A stretch of DNA of 64,000 bases from Actinophytocola sp963729115 (lineage in GTDB: Bacteria; Actinomycetota; Actinomycetes; Mycobacteriales; Pseudonocardiaceae). Location of the stretch: NCBI GenBank assembly GCA_963729115.1, contig CAVSMR010000011.1, positions 744,001 through 808,000 of the forward strand, written 5' to 3'. The translations under genes were made by a program, and so were the position numbers. This document shows, in pieces, positions 15,883-24,674 of this stretch. Numbering within the stretch: the stretch's first letter is position 1; the number at the start of each line of letters is the position of its first letter. A model generated the notes under the pieces. That model was not told the DNA's origin. It saw only the letters and a program-made list of their open reading frames with translations, and did no database searches.

Positions 15883-17220
15883 TCAGTGGGCGACGACCGA
15901 GCCGCCGTGCAGGCGGACCTGGTTGCGGCCGCCCTTCTTCGCCTCGTAGAGCGCGCTGTCCGCGCGGAGCGTCAGCTCGCCGAGGTCGGCTCCGTCGCGG
16001 GGGTAGATCGCGGCACCGATCGACACGGTCACCCGGATGGTCTCGATCGGGCCGTCGTCACCCTGGACGACCACGCCCATGGTGGCCACGTGCAGCCGTA
16101 TCCGCTCCGCCGTGGCGAGCAGGTCCCGCTCGGTGATGTCGGGCAGCAGGATCGCGAACTCCTCGCCGCCGAACCGGCCGACGAAGTCGATGTCGGCGCG
16201 GACATGGCCGGTCATGGCGTCCGCCACGGCGACGAGCACCTCGTCGCCCGCCGGGTGGCCGTAGGTGTCGTTGATCGCCTTGAAGTGGTCCAGGTCGGTC
16301 ATGAGGACACCGACCTGGATGCCGGTCGTCTGCGCTCGAGCGAGTACCTGCTCGGCGTGCCGTCGCCACCAGCCGCTGTTGTAGAGGCCGGTCTTGGCAT
16401 CGATCTGCGCGGCTCGTTCGTACTGGGTCACGAGCACCGTGCGCTGCATCGCGAGCAGCGCCACCACGGGGGCGACGACGTAGATGGGCTGGAAGACCAG
16501 CAGCGCCGCGGTGCAGAAACCGAACGCCACGGCGCCGGCCTCCATGATCTGGTCCTTGAAGTTGGTGAGCAGCTCGCGGGAGGTGAGCTGCGGCTGCGAG
16601 AGCGCTAGCACGAGGAGCACCAGCGCGTAGTTGATCAGCCAGCGGATGGCGCCGACGGCCGCTACCACGACGACCCCGGACAGGCCGGCGGGCAGGCCCG
16701 GGTAGCCGGGGATGCCCATCACCAGCACGGGCACCGCGACCTGCGTGGCGAGCACGACCGTGGCACCCGAGTAGATCCAGCGGTAGAGGGACACCGACTG
16801 CCGCTGGGGCCAGATGCGGAACCAGGCGTAGGTATACGTGAAGACGACCATCCCGGTGGCGAGCGCGGGCGGCAGTAGCAGCAGCGCGGCGAAGTTCCAG
16901 ACCGACTTCAGATCCAGGTACGGGCCGGCGCCGGCGGCGATCTCCCGCTGGCGCTCGATCCGGCGCGTCGCCTCGATGTGCACGACGGCGCACCCGGCCA
17001 GGATCCCGACCCAGTGCCAATCCGTCTCCCCGACGGGATACAGCATTCCGGTGTAGGTCGCGGCCAAGATCGCGACGACCTCGACACACAGGACGTAGGT
17101 CAGGACCCGCCGTTGCAGGCTCCAGACGGGCCATTGCCGCAACCAGCGCACGGGACTGGTGAGCCACGCGAAACGCGGCAGGTCAGTCTTGCGGCGCTCG
17201 GGCTTTCGTCGTTCCCCCAT
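15883..17220 (-). CDS. Membrane-bound diguanylate cyclase (GGDEF)
   Basis: The 445-aa protein has a basic N-terminus, about six membrane helices (residues about 40-250) and a C-terminal GGDEF domain. The active-site loop is RFGGEEF, the catalytic A-site form, and the substrate-binding FKAINDTYGHPAGD is intact. The usual inhibitory I-site RxxD ahead of it reads RADID, with Ala where the Arg belongs, so product inhibition by that site is unlikely. It should make cyclic di-GMP in response to an unknown membrane signal. ATG 17220 has GGGAGG 6 nt upstream. No EAL domain is present. Confidence 0.9.
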   Translation of the reverse strand: MGERRKPERRKTDLPRFAWLTSPVRWLRQWPVWSLQRRVLTYVLCVEVVAILAATYTGMLYPVGETDWHWVGILAGCAVVHIEATRRIERQREIAAGAGPYLDLKSVWNFAALLLLPPALATGMVVFTYTYAWFRIWPQRQSVSLYRWIYSGATVVLATQVAVPVLVMGIPGYPGLPAGLSGVVVVAAVGAIRWLINYALVLLVLALSQPQLTSRELLTNFKDQIMEAGAVAFGFCTAALLVFQPIYVVAPVVALLAMQRTVLVTQYERAAQIDAKTGLYNSGWWRRHAEQVLARAQTTGIQVGVLMTDLDHFKAINDTYGHPAGDEVLVAVADAMTGHVRADIDFVGRFGGEEFAILLPDITERDLLATAERIRLHVATMGVVVQGDDGPIETIRVTVSIGAAIYPRDGADLGELTLRADSALYEAKKGGRNQVRLHGGSVVAH

Positions 17221-17372
17221 GAAAGACCTCCCCAAGCCGTTCGCTTTCCACGGTAACCGAACCCTTACGGATCGTCAGCTATCTTGGGTGGCTGGTTGGC
17301 CGCGCTGAGCTCCTTCACTCGGATGGCTCAGCACGGATCGCATGCATGATGCGGTATTTCCGCCGCCCGTCG

Positions 17373-17401
17373 TTGACAATGTCCGGGGTGGCCGCACTGT
17401 C
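17373..17401 (+). promoter_or_regulatory. Possible promoter of the ENNWR mini-ORF
   Basis: A consensus -35 TTGACA (about 17373-17378) is followed, 17 nt later, by ACTGTC as a weak -10. Transcription would begin near 17408 and leave a leader of about 45 nt with GAGGAGG before the ATG at 17453. The -10 is poor, so this is tentative. Confidence 0.3.
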
Positions 17402-17452
17402 CGGATGGCGGCCACGCAAGGCCTCCAGCGGGTGAGGAGGTGGGTCTTTCCC

Positions 17453-17506
17453 ATGGCCGAGAACAACTGGCGCGAGAACAACTGGCGCGAGAACAACTGG
17501 CGCTGA
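17453..17506 (+). CDS. Mini-ORF encoding a 17-aa peptide of three ENNWR repeats
   Basis: ATG 17453 opens a frame for MAENNWRENNWRENNWR, ended by TGA at 17504. The DNA is an exact 15-bp unit (GAGAACAACTGGCGC) repeated three times, so the peptide is a perfect pentapeptide tandem array. GAGGAGG (17434-17440) precedes the ATG by 12 nt, rather far. The same frame extends back to ATG codons at 17405 and 17342, giving up to 54 aa. It lies alone between the diguanylate cyclase gene and an MFS gene on the opposite strand. Multiple-core peptide precursors look like this, but no modifying enzyme is adjacent, and a chance DNA repeat is not excluded. Function unknown. Confidence 0.4.
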   Translation: MAENNWRENNWRENNWR

Positions 17507-17519
17507 CTGGCTGACAGCG

Positions 17520-18746
17520 CTACCCCGTGACCGGCGGGGGCACGGTGGCACGCCGCCATGCCCCCGCCGCGATCCAAGCGGCCAGCACTCCGAGCGCGGC
17601 CAGGACGCCGATGACGCGGGCCGGCGCGATGAACTCGGCCAGGATGCCGGCGATCACCACGCCGAGCCCTTGCGCACCCCGAAGCCCCGCGATCGCCAAG
17701 CCGATGGCCTGACCCCGGGCGTGCTCGGGCACGGCCCGCACGTACTGGGTGTTCGTCACCATGTCGTGCGCCGAGCACAGCCCGGCCAGTGCCCAGAACA
17801 CGAACGACCAGGCCAGCCCCGGCGCGAGCGCGGTGGGCAGCAGCGCGACGCTCGTGGCCACGGCGAGCGGCCCGAGCAGCGCGACCCGCCGCTGCGGCGC
17901 GACGAACCGGCTGAGGATCACCATCCCGATCGCGGTGCCGAGGGGGTTCGCGGCCAGCAGCACGCCGACACCCCACGTGCCCGCGCCGATCTGGTCGGCG
18001 TACGGGACGACGAGACCCTCCGGCGCGATGTAGAAGCCCGACACGCATGCCAGGGCGAGAAGCGCACGCAGCTTGGGGTCCGCGCCGACGAGGCGCGCGC
18101 CGCTGGTGAGGGAGGCCCACGTGGTCCGCGGGCGGCCCCCCGGGGACTCGACTACGCCGCGGTCGGCGACGAAGGTGACGACGAGCAGCGCCGACACCAG
18201 GAAGGTCACCGCGTCGGCCAGCAGCGCCCCGCGAGTGCCGAGCCAGCTGACGACCACGGCGCCGACGGGATAGCCGACGACCAGGCCGACCTGGTAGGTG
18301 GTCGTGAGCACGCCGGTGCCGACCTCGAACCGGTCGCCGCTGAGGATGGCCGGCAGCAGGGCCGAGCGGGCCGCCGTGAACGGCACCGCCAGCAGTTGCA
18401 CGACGAACAGCAGCGCGATCAGCACGGCGGTCGGTGTCCCGGGCACGGCCATCAGCGCCACCAGACCGGCGCGCCCGAGGTCCGTCCCGATCATCACCTG
18501 CCGCCGGGGCAAGCGGTCGGCCCAGCCGGCCAGCAGCGAGCCGCCGATCAGGTCCGGCAGGAAGGTGACGGCGTACGTGAGCGCCGCGAGCAGCGCCGAA
18601 CCGGTCTGGTCGAACACGAGCAGGCTCAGCGCCACGCGCGCGAACTGGTCGCCGGCGACCGAAAGCACCGTAGCCAGCCAGATGCCGAAGAACTCGCGAA
18701 CCGCGAACACCTCGCGGAACGTCGCAGACCGACCCGCGTCCCCCAC
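17520..18746 (-). CDS. MFS transporter (enterobactin-exporter-like group)
   Basis: About 408 residues with twelve predicted membrane helices and the MFS loop GGSLLAGWADRLPRRQV between helices 2 and 3. The pattern FREVFAVREFFGIWLA at the start is typical of the actinobacterial MFS group related to EntS-type exporters. GTG 18746 is used because GAGGAGGG lies 4 nt before it; the frame stays open to 18833 and the exact start is not certain. It probably exports a small molecule; nothing nearby identifies which. Confidence 0.8.
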   Translation of the reverse strand: MGDAGRSATFREVFAVREFFGIWLATVLSVAGDQFARVALSLLVFDQTGSALLAALTYAVTFLPDLIGGSLLAGWADRLPRRQVMIGTDLGRAGLVALMAVPGTPTAVLIALLFVVQLLAVPFTAARSALLPAILSGDRFEVGTGVLTTTYQVGLVVGYPVGAVVVSWLGTRGALLADAVTFLVSALLVVTFVADRGVVESPGGRPRTTWASLTSGARLVGADPKLRALLALACVSGFYIAPEGLVVPYADQIGAGTWGVGVLLAANPLGTAIGMVILSRFVAPQRRVALLGPLAVATSVALLPTALAPGLAWSFVFWALAGLCSAHDMVTNTQYVRAVPEHARGQAIGLAIAGLRGAQGLGVVIAGILAEFIAPARVIGVLAALGVLAAWIAAGAWRRATVPPPVTG

Positions 18747-18923
18747 GTGCCCTCCTCGACCACGCACGCGCGCCCCAGTACGGCGTGCCGGCGCAAGGGC
18801 AGCGAGTGTCCCGGCGCTGTTACACCCTGCCACACCGCGTACCCATTCAGTAAGCGTCCTCGTTTACCGTTCCCGGCGGCCGAGTCGACTGGCAGGGAAC
18901 GAGAGGCGTGGCGGGGTAGGCCG

Positions 18924-20381
18924 TCAGCTCTGGCGTGCGGCGGCTTCGGCCGGCTGGTCCGCCGCCTCGTCCGCCCGGCTGAAGCCGAGCAGGGTGGCCG
19001 CGTGCGAGCCGCGTGCGGCCGGCCAGGCCAGCGCGAGGTAGAGGAGGCCGGCGAGCAGCCACGCCTCCACCGCCGGCAGCCCGAGGGACGGGGTGGTGAC
19101 CTGGCCGGGCAGGAGCCCGAGGCCCCACCCGCCGAACAGCACGGCGACGACGACCGCGACGATGCCGGGCAGGTTGGCGAGCCCCGCGGCGCGCCAGGAC
19201 GGGATGGTGTCGGCCGGCCTGCGCACGTCCGCCAGCCTCGGCAGCACGAAGCGGTCCGCGCACATCACCACGGTCACGCACGGCAGCGCGATGGACGACC
19301 AGCTCGCCACCACGAAGAAGCCGGCCTCGACCGTGGGGAACCGCCACGCGAACACCGCCGCGACGGCGGCCATCACCAGGCAGGTGTGCCACCGGCGCCA
19401 GCCGCGGATGCCACCGGCCACGTTCTGACCCGCGTTGATCATCTCGTAGTAGTTGCCGTCGTTGATGGCCACCTGCATCACCGTGGCGACGATGGCACCC
19501 AGTGCCAGCACGCCGAATAGCGAATACTCCACGATGAAGCGGAACGCGGGGCCGAAGTCGAAATGGCCCGCGTGCGACAACTCGGCCATCATCCAGCCAC
19601 CGGCGACGAACAGCACCAGGCCCACCGCGAGCGCGGCCACCATCGGCAGTGCCGGCCAGCTGAACTTGGGCTTGCCGTATCGCCAGGTGTCCGGCTCGTT
19701 GCCCCACATCACCGAGCCGATGGCTATCCCGACGCCGGCCAGAAAGGGCAACGTGGTCTCGCTGACCGGGGACGCGGTCAGCACGGAACCGGGGATCGTG
19801 GTCAGGCCTTTGATGACCAGGTACAGCATCCACAGAATCATCAGGGGCGCGACGAGGTACCGGGCGAACGCGGCGATACCGGTGAAGCCGAACAGATTGT
19901 TGGTGACACCGACGATGGACAGCAACACGCTGATGAGGACCACGTGGCCCCAGCCGAACAAGCCGTCGTAGAGCGTGGCCAACAGGTTGAACGCGAATGC
20001 CGTCCAGCCCGCGGCGATGCCGATCAGCAGGATCGTCACCAGCGCCGAGCCGAACTTGCCCAGAATCGACCTGGTCAGCAGGGCGTGTGTCTGGCCGCTC
20101 GCCGAGCCGAGGTAGGCGGCCGGCAGCGCGTAGACGAGATAGGCGACCGCGCCCACCGCGCCGGCCGCCACGGCCTTCACCAGCGAATAGCCGCTGTCGT
20201 GGTACTGAAAACCGAGAAACAGATAGGTGAACCCGGCCACGAGGGTGATCCACAGCGAGAGGAAATGGAACCGCGATCGCCGCGCGCTCAGCGGCACCAC
20301 ACCAATACGACTGGTCGAGTAGTCGTGTTGCACGCTGTTTTCCAGCGCCGATGCGTCCGATAATTGTTCAGTGCGGTCCAC
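18924..20381 (-). CDS. NCS1-type purine/cytosine permease
   Basis: The 485-aa protein has about twelve hydrophobic helices and reads as a member of the nucleobase:cation symporter-1 family (YSTSRIGVVPLSARRS before helix 1, GNEPDTWRYGKP in the middle). It would import a nucleobase, hydantoin or related base with protons or sodium. GTG 20381 is preferred because the residues from there match the length of relatives; GTG 20459 upstream remains possible. It stands alone, with no catabolic gene beside it. Confidence 0.75.
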   Translation of the reverse strand: MDRTEQLSDASALENSVQHDYSTSRIGVVPLSARRSRFHFLSLWITLVAGFTYLFLGFQYHDSGYSLVKAVAAGAVGAVAYLVYALPAAYLGSASGQTHALLTRSILGKFGSALVTILLIGIAAGWTAFAFNLLATLYDGLFGWGHVVLISVLLSIVGVTNNLFGFTGIAAFARYLVAPLMILWMLYLVIKGLTTIPGSVLTASPVSETTLPFLAGVGIAIGSVMWGNEPDTWRYGKPKFSWPALPMVAALAVGLVLFVAGGWMMAELSHAGHFDFGPAFRFIVEYSLFGVLALGAIVATVMQVAINDGNYYEMINAGQNVAGGIRGWRRWHTCLVMAAVAAVFAWRFPTVEAGFFVVASWSSIALPCVTVVMCADRFVLPRLADVRRPADTIPSWRAAGLANLPGIVAVVVAVLFGGWGLGLLPGQVTTPSLGLPAVEAWLLAGLLYLALAWPAARGSHAATLLGFSRADEAADQPAEAAARQS

Positions 20382-20737
20382 GGTTGCACTCGCTTCGTCG
20401 CTCGTCGTTTCACCCGAAAGTTGTGCAAACCCTACGGCAAGCCATCCGGATATCCGCACTCGTCCATCCGGACCAGCTGACTGGACCGTTGGTACCCCCA
20501 GTCCACTGTGTACCGGACGACCCGGACCGAAGGATCCACAGTGGACGGATCACGGTCACCTGTTCGGGTGGATCCGGGCCGGGTGACGTCAACCACCGGA
20601 TCGGGGTGTAACGCCAGGGCGAACGCCGTCGGATAAGCCAGTGCGGGCACTTCGCGTGCCTTGCCGCCCCGCAGTGTCGCGGGACATCCCCCGTAGTCAT
20701 GCGCCTGAACGCGCGCAGGAAAGGACGGCCGACTCCT
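20382..20737. other. Intergenic region with a 10-bp inverted repeat
   Basis: This gap between two divergent genes contains no convincing gene. GTCCACTGTG (20501-20510) and CACAGTGGAC (20537-20546) form a perfect 10-bp inverted repeat with a 26-nt loop. The same word occurs singly at 5049, 23682, 43057 and 54910, so it may be a lineage-specific oligomer and not a local operator. I see no clear promoter. Confidence 0.4.
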
Positions 20738-21544
20738 ATGGTCATGGACACCCGCGACGAGCTGATCCCGTTCCGCACCGGTTTCGACCAGGTGTGGCAC
20801 GGCTATGACCGCGGCCAGGTCCAGCAGTACATGCAGTCGGTGGATACCGAGGTGCGGATGCTGGCCGCCGACCGCGACGCAGCCGCCGCGCACGGCGAGG
20901 AGCTCACCCGCCAGCTGGAACAGGCCCGCGAGGAGAACCGGCAGCTGCGCGGGCAGGTCAACCGGATCTCCCGCAGCCCGATCGACGCCGAGGCACTGAC
21001 CGAGCGCCTCGGCCACATGCTCCAGCTCGCCCAGGCCGAGGCAGACGAGATCCTCACGCGGGCGCGCGCCGCCGCCGCCAACATGCAGGCCGCCGCCCGG
21101 CAGGCCGACGACCAGCGACGACGCCGTCACGATCGGCTCGTCGCCGAGCTCGACGAGCGCCGCCGGGAGCTGGAGGCCGAGCACCGCGGCGTGCTGCGGC
21201 GAGCCACCGAGCAGGCCGAGCGCACCACGCGCGAGGCCGACGAGCGCCGCCGCGAGCTCGACGAGGCCGCCGCCACGGCGCGCGCGCAGGCCGACGCCGA
21301 GGCGCAGGCCGCTCTCGCCGCGAGCCGGGCCGCCGCCACGCGGGAGATCGACGAGCTCACCACCACGGCACAACGTGACGCCGCGCGAATGGTCGGGACC
21401 GCCAAGCACGAGGTCGAGCAGCTGAACCACGGCCGCGACGAGGTCGCCACCGCCCTGGCCGGCACCCTCGCCCTACTCGCCGACGCGCAGTCGGTGCTCC
21501 TCCCCGAGTCACCGCAAGAGGCCCGACCAAGCGCGGCGGCATAG
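20738..21544 (+). CDS. DivIVA-like coiled-coil protein
   Basis: The 268-aa product starts with a short domain (FRTGFDQVWHGYDRGQVQQYM) that fits the DivIVA N-terminal membrane-curvature motif, then becomes almost continuous coiled coil, rich in Glu, Arg, Ala and Gln, to about residue 240. Such proteins organise polar growth or division scaffolds in actinomycetes. ATG 20738 is chosen over 20699 because the DivIVA motif lies near the N-terminus in relatives; neither start has a strong ribosome site. It stands alone and reads toward the P450 remnant. A general coiled-coil filament protein is an alternative. Confidence 0.65.
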   Translation: MVMDTRDELIPFRTGFDQVWHGYDRGQVQQYMQSVDTEVRMLAADRDAAAAHGEELTRQLEQAREENRQLRGQVNRISRSPIDAEALTERLGHMLQLAQAEADEILTRARAAAANMQAAARQADDQRRRRHDRLVAELDERRRELEAEHRGVLRRATEQAERTTREADERRRELDEAAATARAQADAEAQAALAASRAAATREIDELTTTAQRDAARMVGTAKHEVEQLNHGRDEVATALAGTLALLADAQSVLLPESPQEARPSAAA

Positions 21545-21552
21545 CGCCCGGG

Positions 21553-21640
21553 CGGCCGGCCCGTCCCAGGTGAGCGTCCGGTCCCGGGGTGGACAGGCCG
21601 TCCTTCCAGACGATCCCGCCGTCGGGGCCGGCCTCGGCGC
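21553..21640 (-). pseudogene. Remnant duplicate of a P450 3' end
   Basis: The minus-strand sequence encodes DGGIVWKDGLSTPGPD and closely repeats the last coding bases of the adjacent P450 (DGGIVWKNGLSTRGPE), at DNA level from GGCCCGTCCCAGGTGA to GACGATCCCGCCGTC. A short deletion puts the end out of frame. It is either the stump of a second tandem P450 lost by recombination or a partial 3' duplication. Confidence 0.7.
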
Positions 21641-21651
21641 CGGCCCGGCGC

Positions 21652-22869
21652 TCAGGCGACCGGCCCATCCCAGGTGACCGGGAAGTGTTCCGGTCCCCGA
21701 GTGGACAGGCCGTTCTTCCAGACGATCCCCCCGTCACGGCCGGACTCGGCGAAGCGGAGGCCGGGCAGGCGGCGCAGCAGCGTGTCGAGGGCGACCTGCA
21801 GCTCCATGCGCGCCAGCGGCGCGCCGACGCAGTGGTGCGGGCCGTGGCCGAAGCCGACGTGCGAGCTCTCCGCGCGGTGCAGGTCGAGCTCGTCGGGCTC
21901 GGTGTAGACGGATGCGTCGCGGTTGGCCGACGCCAGCGAGGGGAGCACGGGTTCACCCGCGCGCACGGTCACGCCGCCGAGCTCGACGTCCTCCAGGGCG
22001 TACCGGGCGATGCCGGCGCCGCCGCCGAGCGGGACGTAGCGCATCAGCTCCTCGACCGCCTTCGGCACGAGGCGCAGGTCCGCGCGCAGCATCGCCAGCT
22101 GCCGGGGATGGGTCAGCAGCACGTACACGAAGTTCGGGATCTGCGAGGCGGTCGTCTCGTGGCCGGCGACGAGCAGCGCCTGCGCGAGCGAGAGCAGCTC
22201 GTCCTCGGAGAGCCGGTCCTCGTCGTCCCGCGCGGCGACGAGCGCGCTCAGCAGATCGTCGGTCGCGGCGGCGCGGCGCCGCTCGATCAGGCCGGCCATG
22301 TACGCACGCAGCTTCGCGACGCACTCGCCCACCTCGCCGGGCGGGTACTTCGTCGTGGACAGCAACGCGTTGGACCAGACGCGGAAGTCGACGCGGTCCT
22401 CGTAGGGCACGCCGAGCAACTCGCAGATCACGGTGACCGGCAGGGGCAGCGCGAAGTCCTCGACCAGGTCGGCCGGCGCGCCGCGCTCGATCATGGCGTC
22501 GACGAAGCCGTCGGCGATGCGCTGGACGCGGGGGCGCAGCGCGGCGACCCGGCGCTGGGTGAACGCCTTCATGACCAGCCGCCGCAGCCGGCTGTGCTCG
22601 GGCGGGTCGAGGCTGAGGATGCTCCCGGGCGGGGACGGGGTGGTGCGCATGCGCGGCTCGTCGCGGCCGACCGCGGCGGCGCGGCTGAAGCGGGGGTCGC
22701 CGAGCACGACCTTGACGTCCTCGTAGCGGGTGGCGAGCCACCCGGGCTCGCCGTAGGGCAGGCGAACGCGGCTCAGCGGTTCCTAGGCGCGCAGCGTCGT
22801 GAACAGCGGCTCGAGGTCCAGCCGCTCCGGTTCGCTGAACGGGTAGGCCCTCGGCTCCGCGTTGGTCAT
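21652..22869 (-). pseudogene. Cytochrome P450 interrupted by an in-frame TAG
   Basis: From ATG 22869 (GGGGAG 5 nt upstream) the frame reads MTNAEPRAYPFSEPERLDLE and then hits TAG at 22785-22783, at codon 29. After the stop the same frame continues for 376 codons as an ordinary P450: AGHETT in the I-helix, ExxR as EELMR and heme loop FGHGPHHCVG. The whole would be 405 aa, the normal length. TAG differs from CAG (Gln) by one base, and Gln would suit the site. Reinitiation at GTG 22707 would give 351 aa without the first 54 residues, unlikely to fold normally. The neighbouring regulator also looks damaged. A sequencing error cannot be excluded. Confidence 0.8.
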
Positions 22870-22987
22870 CGCTGCTCCCCTCGACCGGCAATTCAGATAC
22901 CTGTCTTATCACAGTGACGACACGGCTGACTACCGAACGGAGCCGGGGGTCGGACCCGGCGGCGACGGCCGGCACCCAGGCGCGAAG

Positions 22988-23697
22988 ATGACCGGGCGCG
23001 GCCCGACATATCGCCCGAACGCCCGCCCGGCACGCCGGACCGGGCCCGGCTGGACGCTCGCCGGGAGCGGGCGGAGGCCACGCGCGAGCTGCTGCTGCGG
23101 ACCGCGGAGCGGCTGTACGCCGAGCGCGGGCTCGCGCAGGTCTCGAACCGGCAGATCGTCGAGGCCGCGGGCCAGGCGAACAACTCCGCGCTGAGCTACC
23201 ACGTCGGCACCCGGACCGACCTCGTGCACGCCATCGCCCGGGCGCACGCCGGCCCGATCGCGCGACGGACCCGTGCGCTCGTCGAGGCGGTCCGCGGGTC
23301 GGCCGCGCCCCGCGATCACGTGGCGAGCCTGGTCCTGCCCTACACCGAGCACCTGGCCACGCTGGGCAACCCGAGCTGGTTCGCGCGCTTCACCGCGCAG
23401 GTCAGCACCGATCCGGCGTACGCGGACGGGGTGCGGTCGGACCCGTCGCTGGCGCCGTTCCTCGAGGAGGCCCTGGCCGCGGTGTGGGCGCACGTGCCGG
23501 ACCTCCCGGCGGAGGAAGCCGCGCTCCGCGGCCAGACCGCCCGCCTGGCGATCATCCACACCTGCGCGGAACGGGAGCGCTCGGCCGCGGACACCGCCAC
23601 CCCGGCCGACTGGCCCCTGATCGGCGAGTCCCTCACCGACGCGGTGACCGGCCTGTTCCTCGCCCCGCGCCACCGTGGACGCCACAGTGGACGGTGA
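22988..23697 (+). pseudogene. TetR-family regulator with a broken or non-standard 5' end
   Basis: The frame ending at 23697 encodes a TetR HTH (TRELLLRTAERLYAERG, then VSNRQIVEAAGQANNSALSY) and a plausible ligand domain with WFARF. In that frame no ATG, GTG or TTG occurs between the upstream stop near 22927 and the HTH; the first is GTG 23224, after the HTH. ATG 22988 lies in another frame and would join after loss of one base or gain of two. CTG 23050 is the only in-frame near-start. It is divergent from the TAG-interrupted P450, which it would normally repress. Either the gene is frameshifted or it uses CTG. Confidence 0.6.
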
Positions 23698-23725
23698 CGC
23701 CGACCGGCGATAGCCGGGTCACGAG

Positions 23726-24544
23726 TCAGGGGGCCGGCTGGTGTTGCGCGCGGACCTCGAGGAACGCGCGGATGCCGGCCACCATGCCGTCGAGCGGCAC
23801 CGGCATCGTGGTGCGGGTGGCGATCTCGCCGAGCACCTTGGCCAGCAGCTCCGGCGGTCCGGCCAGATCGGCGGCGAGCCAGGCGATCGTCTGGCTCGTC
23901 ACCTTCGGGAGCCGCCCGAGCCCGGCCGCGACCGCCTCGAGCTGCGGGGCGGCGCCGGCCTCCGGATCGTCGGCGGCGGGCCGGCTGATCCGGTCCTCGG
24001 CGTGCTTGCGGAAGACCACGCTCTTCGCCGCGGGCAGCGCCACCAACGGGTCGGCGCACACGGTGCACGCCTCGTCGTGGCGGCCGACCGGGCCGCGGAC
24101 CGCGCAGCTCAGCCGGTCCGGCGCCGTGCTGAGGAACCAGAGCGCCCAGCAGGACTGGCAGCAGAACACGTCGGTCGCGTGGCCGTGCCAGCGTTGCGCG
24201 ACGGCCGCCTCCTGCTCCCGCTGGAGGCGCAGGGCGAACTCCTCGCGCGCGGCGACCTCATGTCGCGCGGCCTCCTCGAGCTCGGCGATCTCGCCACGCA
24301 GTGCCGCGTTGGTCCCCAGCAGGTCCGCCTCGGCCGCGGTCAGCCGCTCGACCTCGCCCCGCAGCTCGCCGACGCGGCGCTCGACCCGGACGAGCTCGGC
24401 GTGATGCCGCTCCCGCTGCCGCGCCTGCGCGTCGTCGGTGGCGTCCATGACGAGGTCGACCGCGACCTTCACCTCGCGCCGCACCGGGGGAAGCTCGAGC
24501 AGCCACGACCAGACCATGCCCGCAACCGTATCGACCCCGCTCAT
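23726..24544 (-). CDS. Coiled-coil protein with Cys-rich segment, function unknown
   Basis: I do not recognise this 272-aa protein. Residues about 35-110 form a charged coiled coil. Residues about 120-165 contain CCQSC followed by single Cys and CTVC, six cysteines that could bind zinc. The C-terminal 100 residues are helical with no motif I can name. ATG 24544 is the first reasonable start; an internal ATG 27 nt later is also possible, and neither has a strong ribosome site. It reads in the same direction as the alpha/beta hydrolase 130 bp upstream. Confidence 0.6.
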   Translation of the reverse strand: MSGVDTVAGMVWSWLLELPPVRREVKVAVDLVMDATDDAQARQRERHHAELVRVERRVGELRGEVERLTAAEADLLGTNAALRGEIAELEEAARHEVAAREEFALRLQREQEAAVAQRWHGHATDVFCCQSCWALWFLSTAPDRLSCAVRGPVGRHDEACTVCADPLVALPAAKSVVFRKHAEDRISRPAADDPEAGAAPQLEAVAAGLGRLPKVTSQTIAWLAADLAGPPELLAKVLGEIATRTTMPVPLDGMVAGIRAFLEVRAQHQPAP

Positions 24545-24674
24545 GATCGACGATCCGCCGTCCCGGCGGTTTGCCGGCGGATCGGCCACGAACCGTCTCG
24601 TGTGGGTGCGCCGAGGGCGCGGCCTGCGCCGCCGGCCCGGGAAAGGGCCGGCGACGAAAGGCGACGGAGCGAGC

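Noticed and set aside
17459..17503. Three 15-bp repeats as a CRISPR or VNTR
   Set aside because: The units are contiguous with no spacers and too short for CRISPR; they fit a coding repeat.
17670..19520. A 616-codon plus-strand frame opposite the MFS and NCS1 genes
   Set aside because: Both minus-strand genes have clear membrane-protein sequences; this frame is low-complexity and polar.
21652..22707. P450 as an intact 351-aa gene from GTG 22707
   Set aside because: It would lack the first 54 residues that all relatives have, while a perfect start and the missing residues exist upstream, separated only by one TAG.
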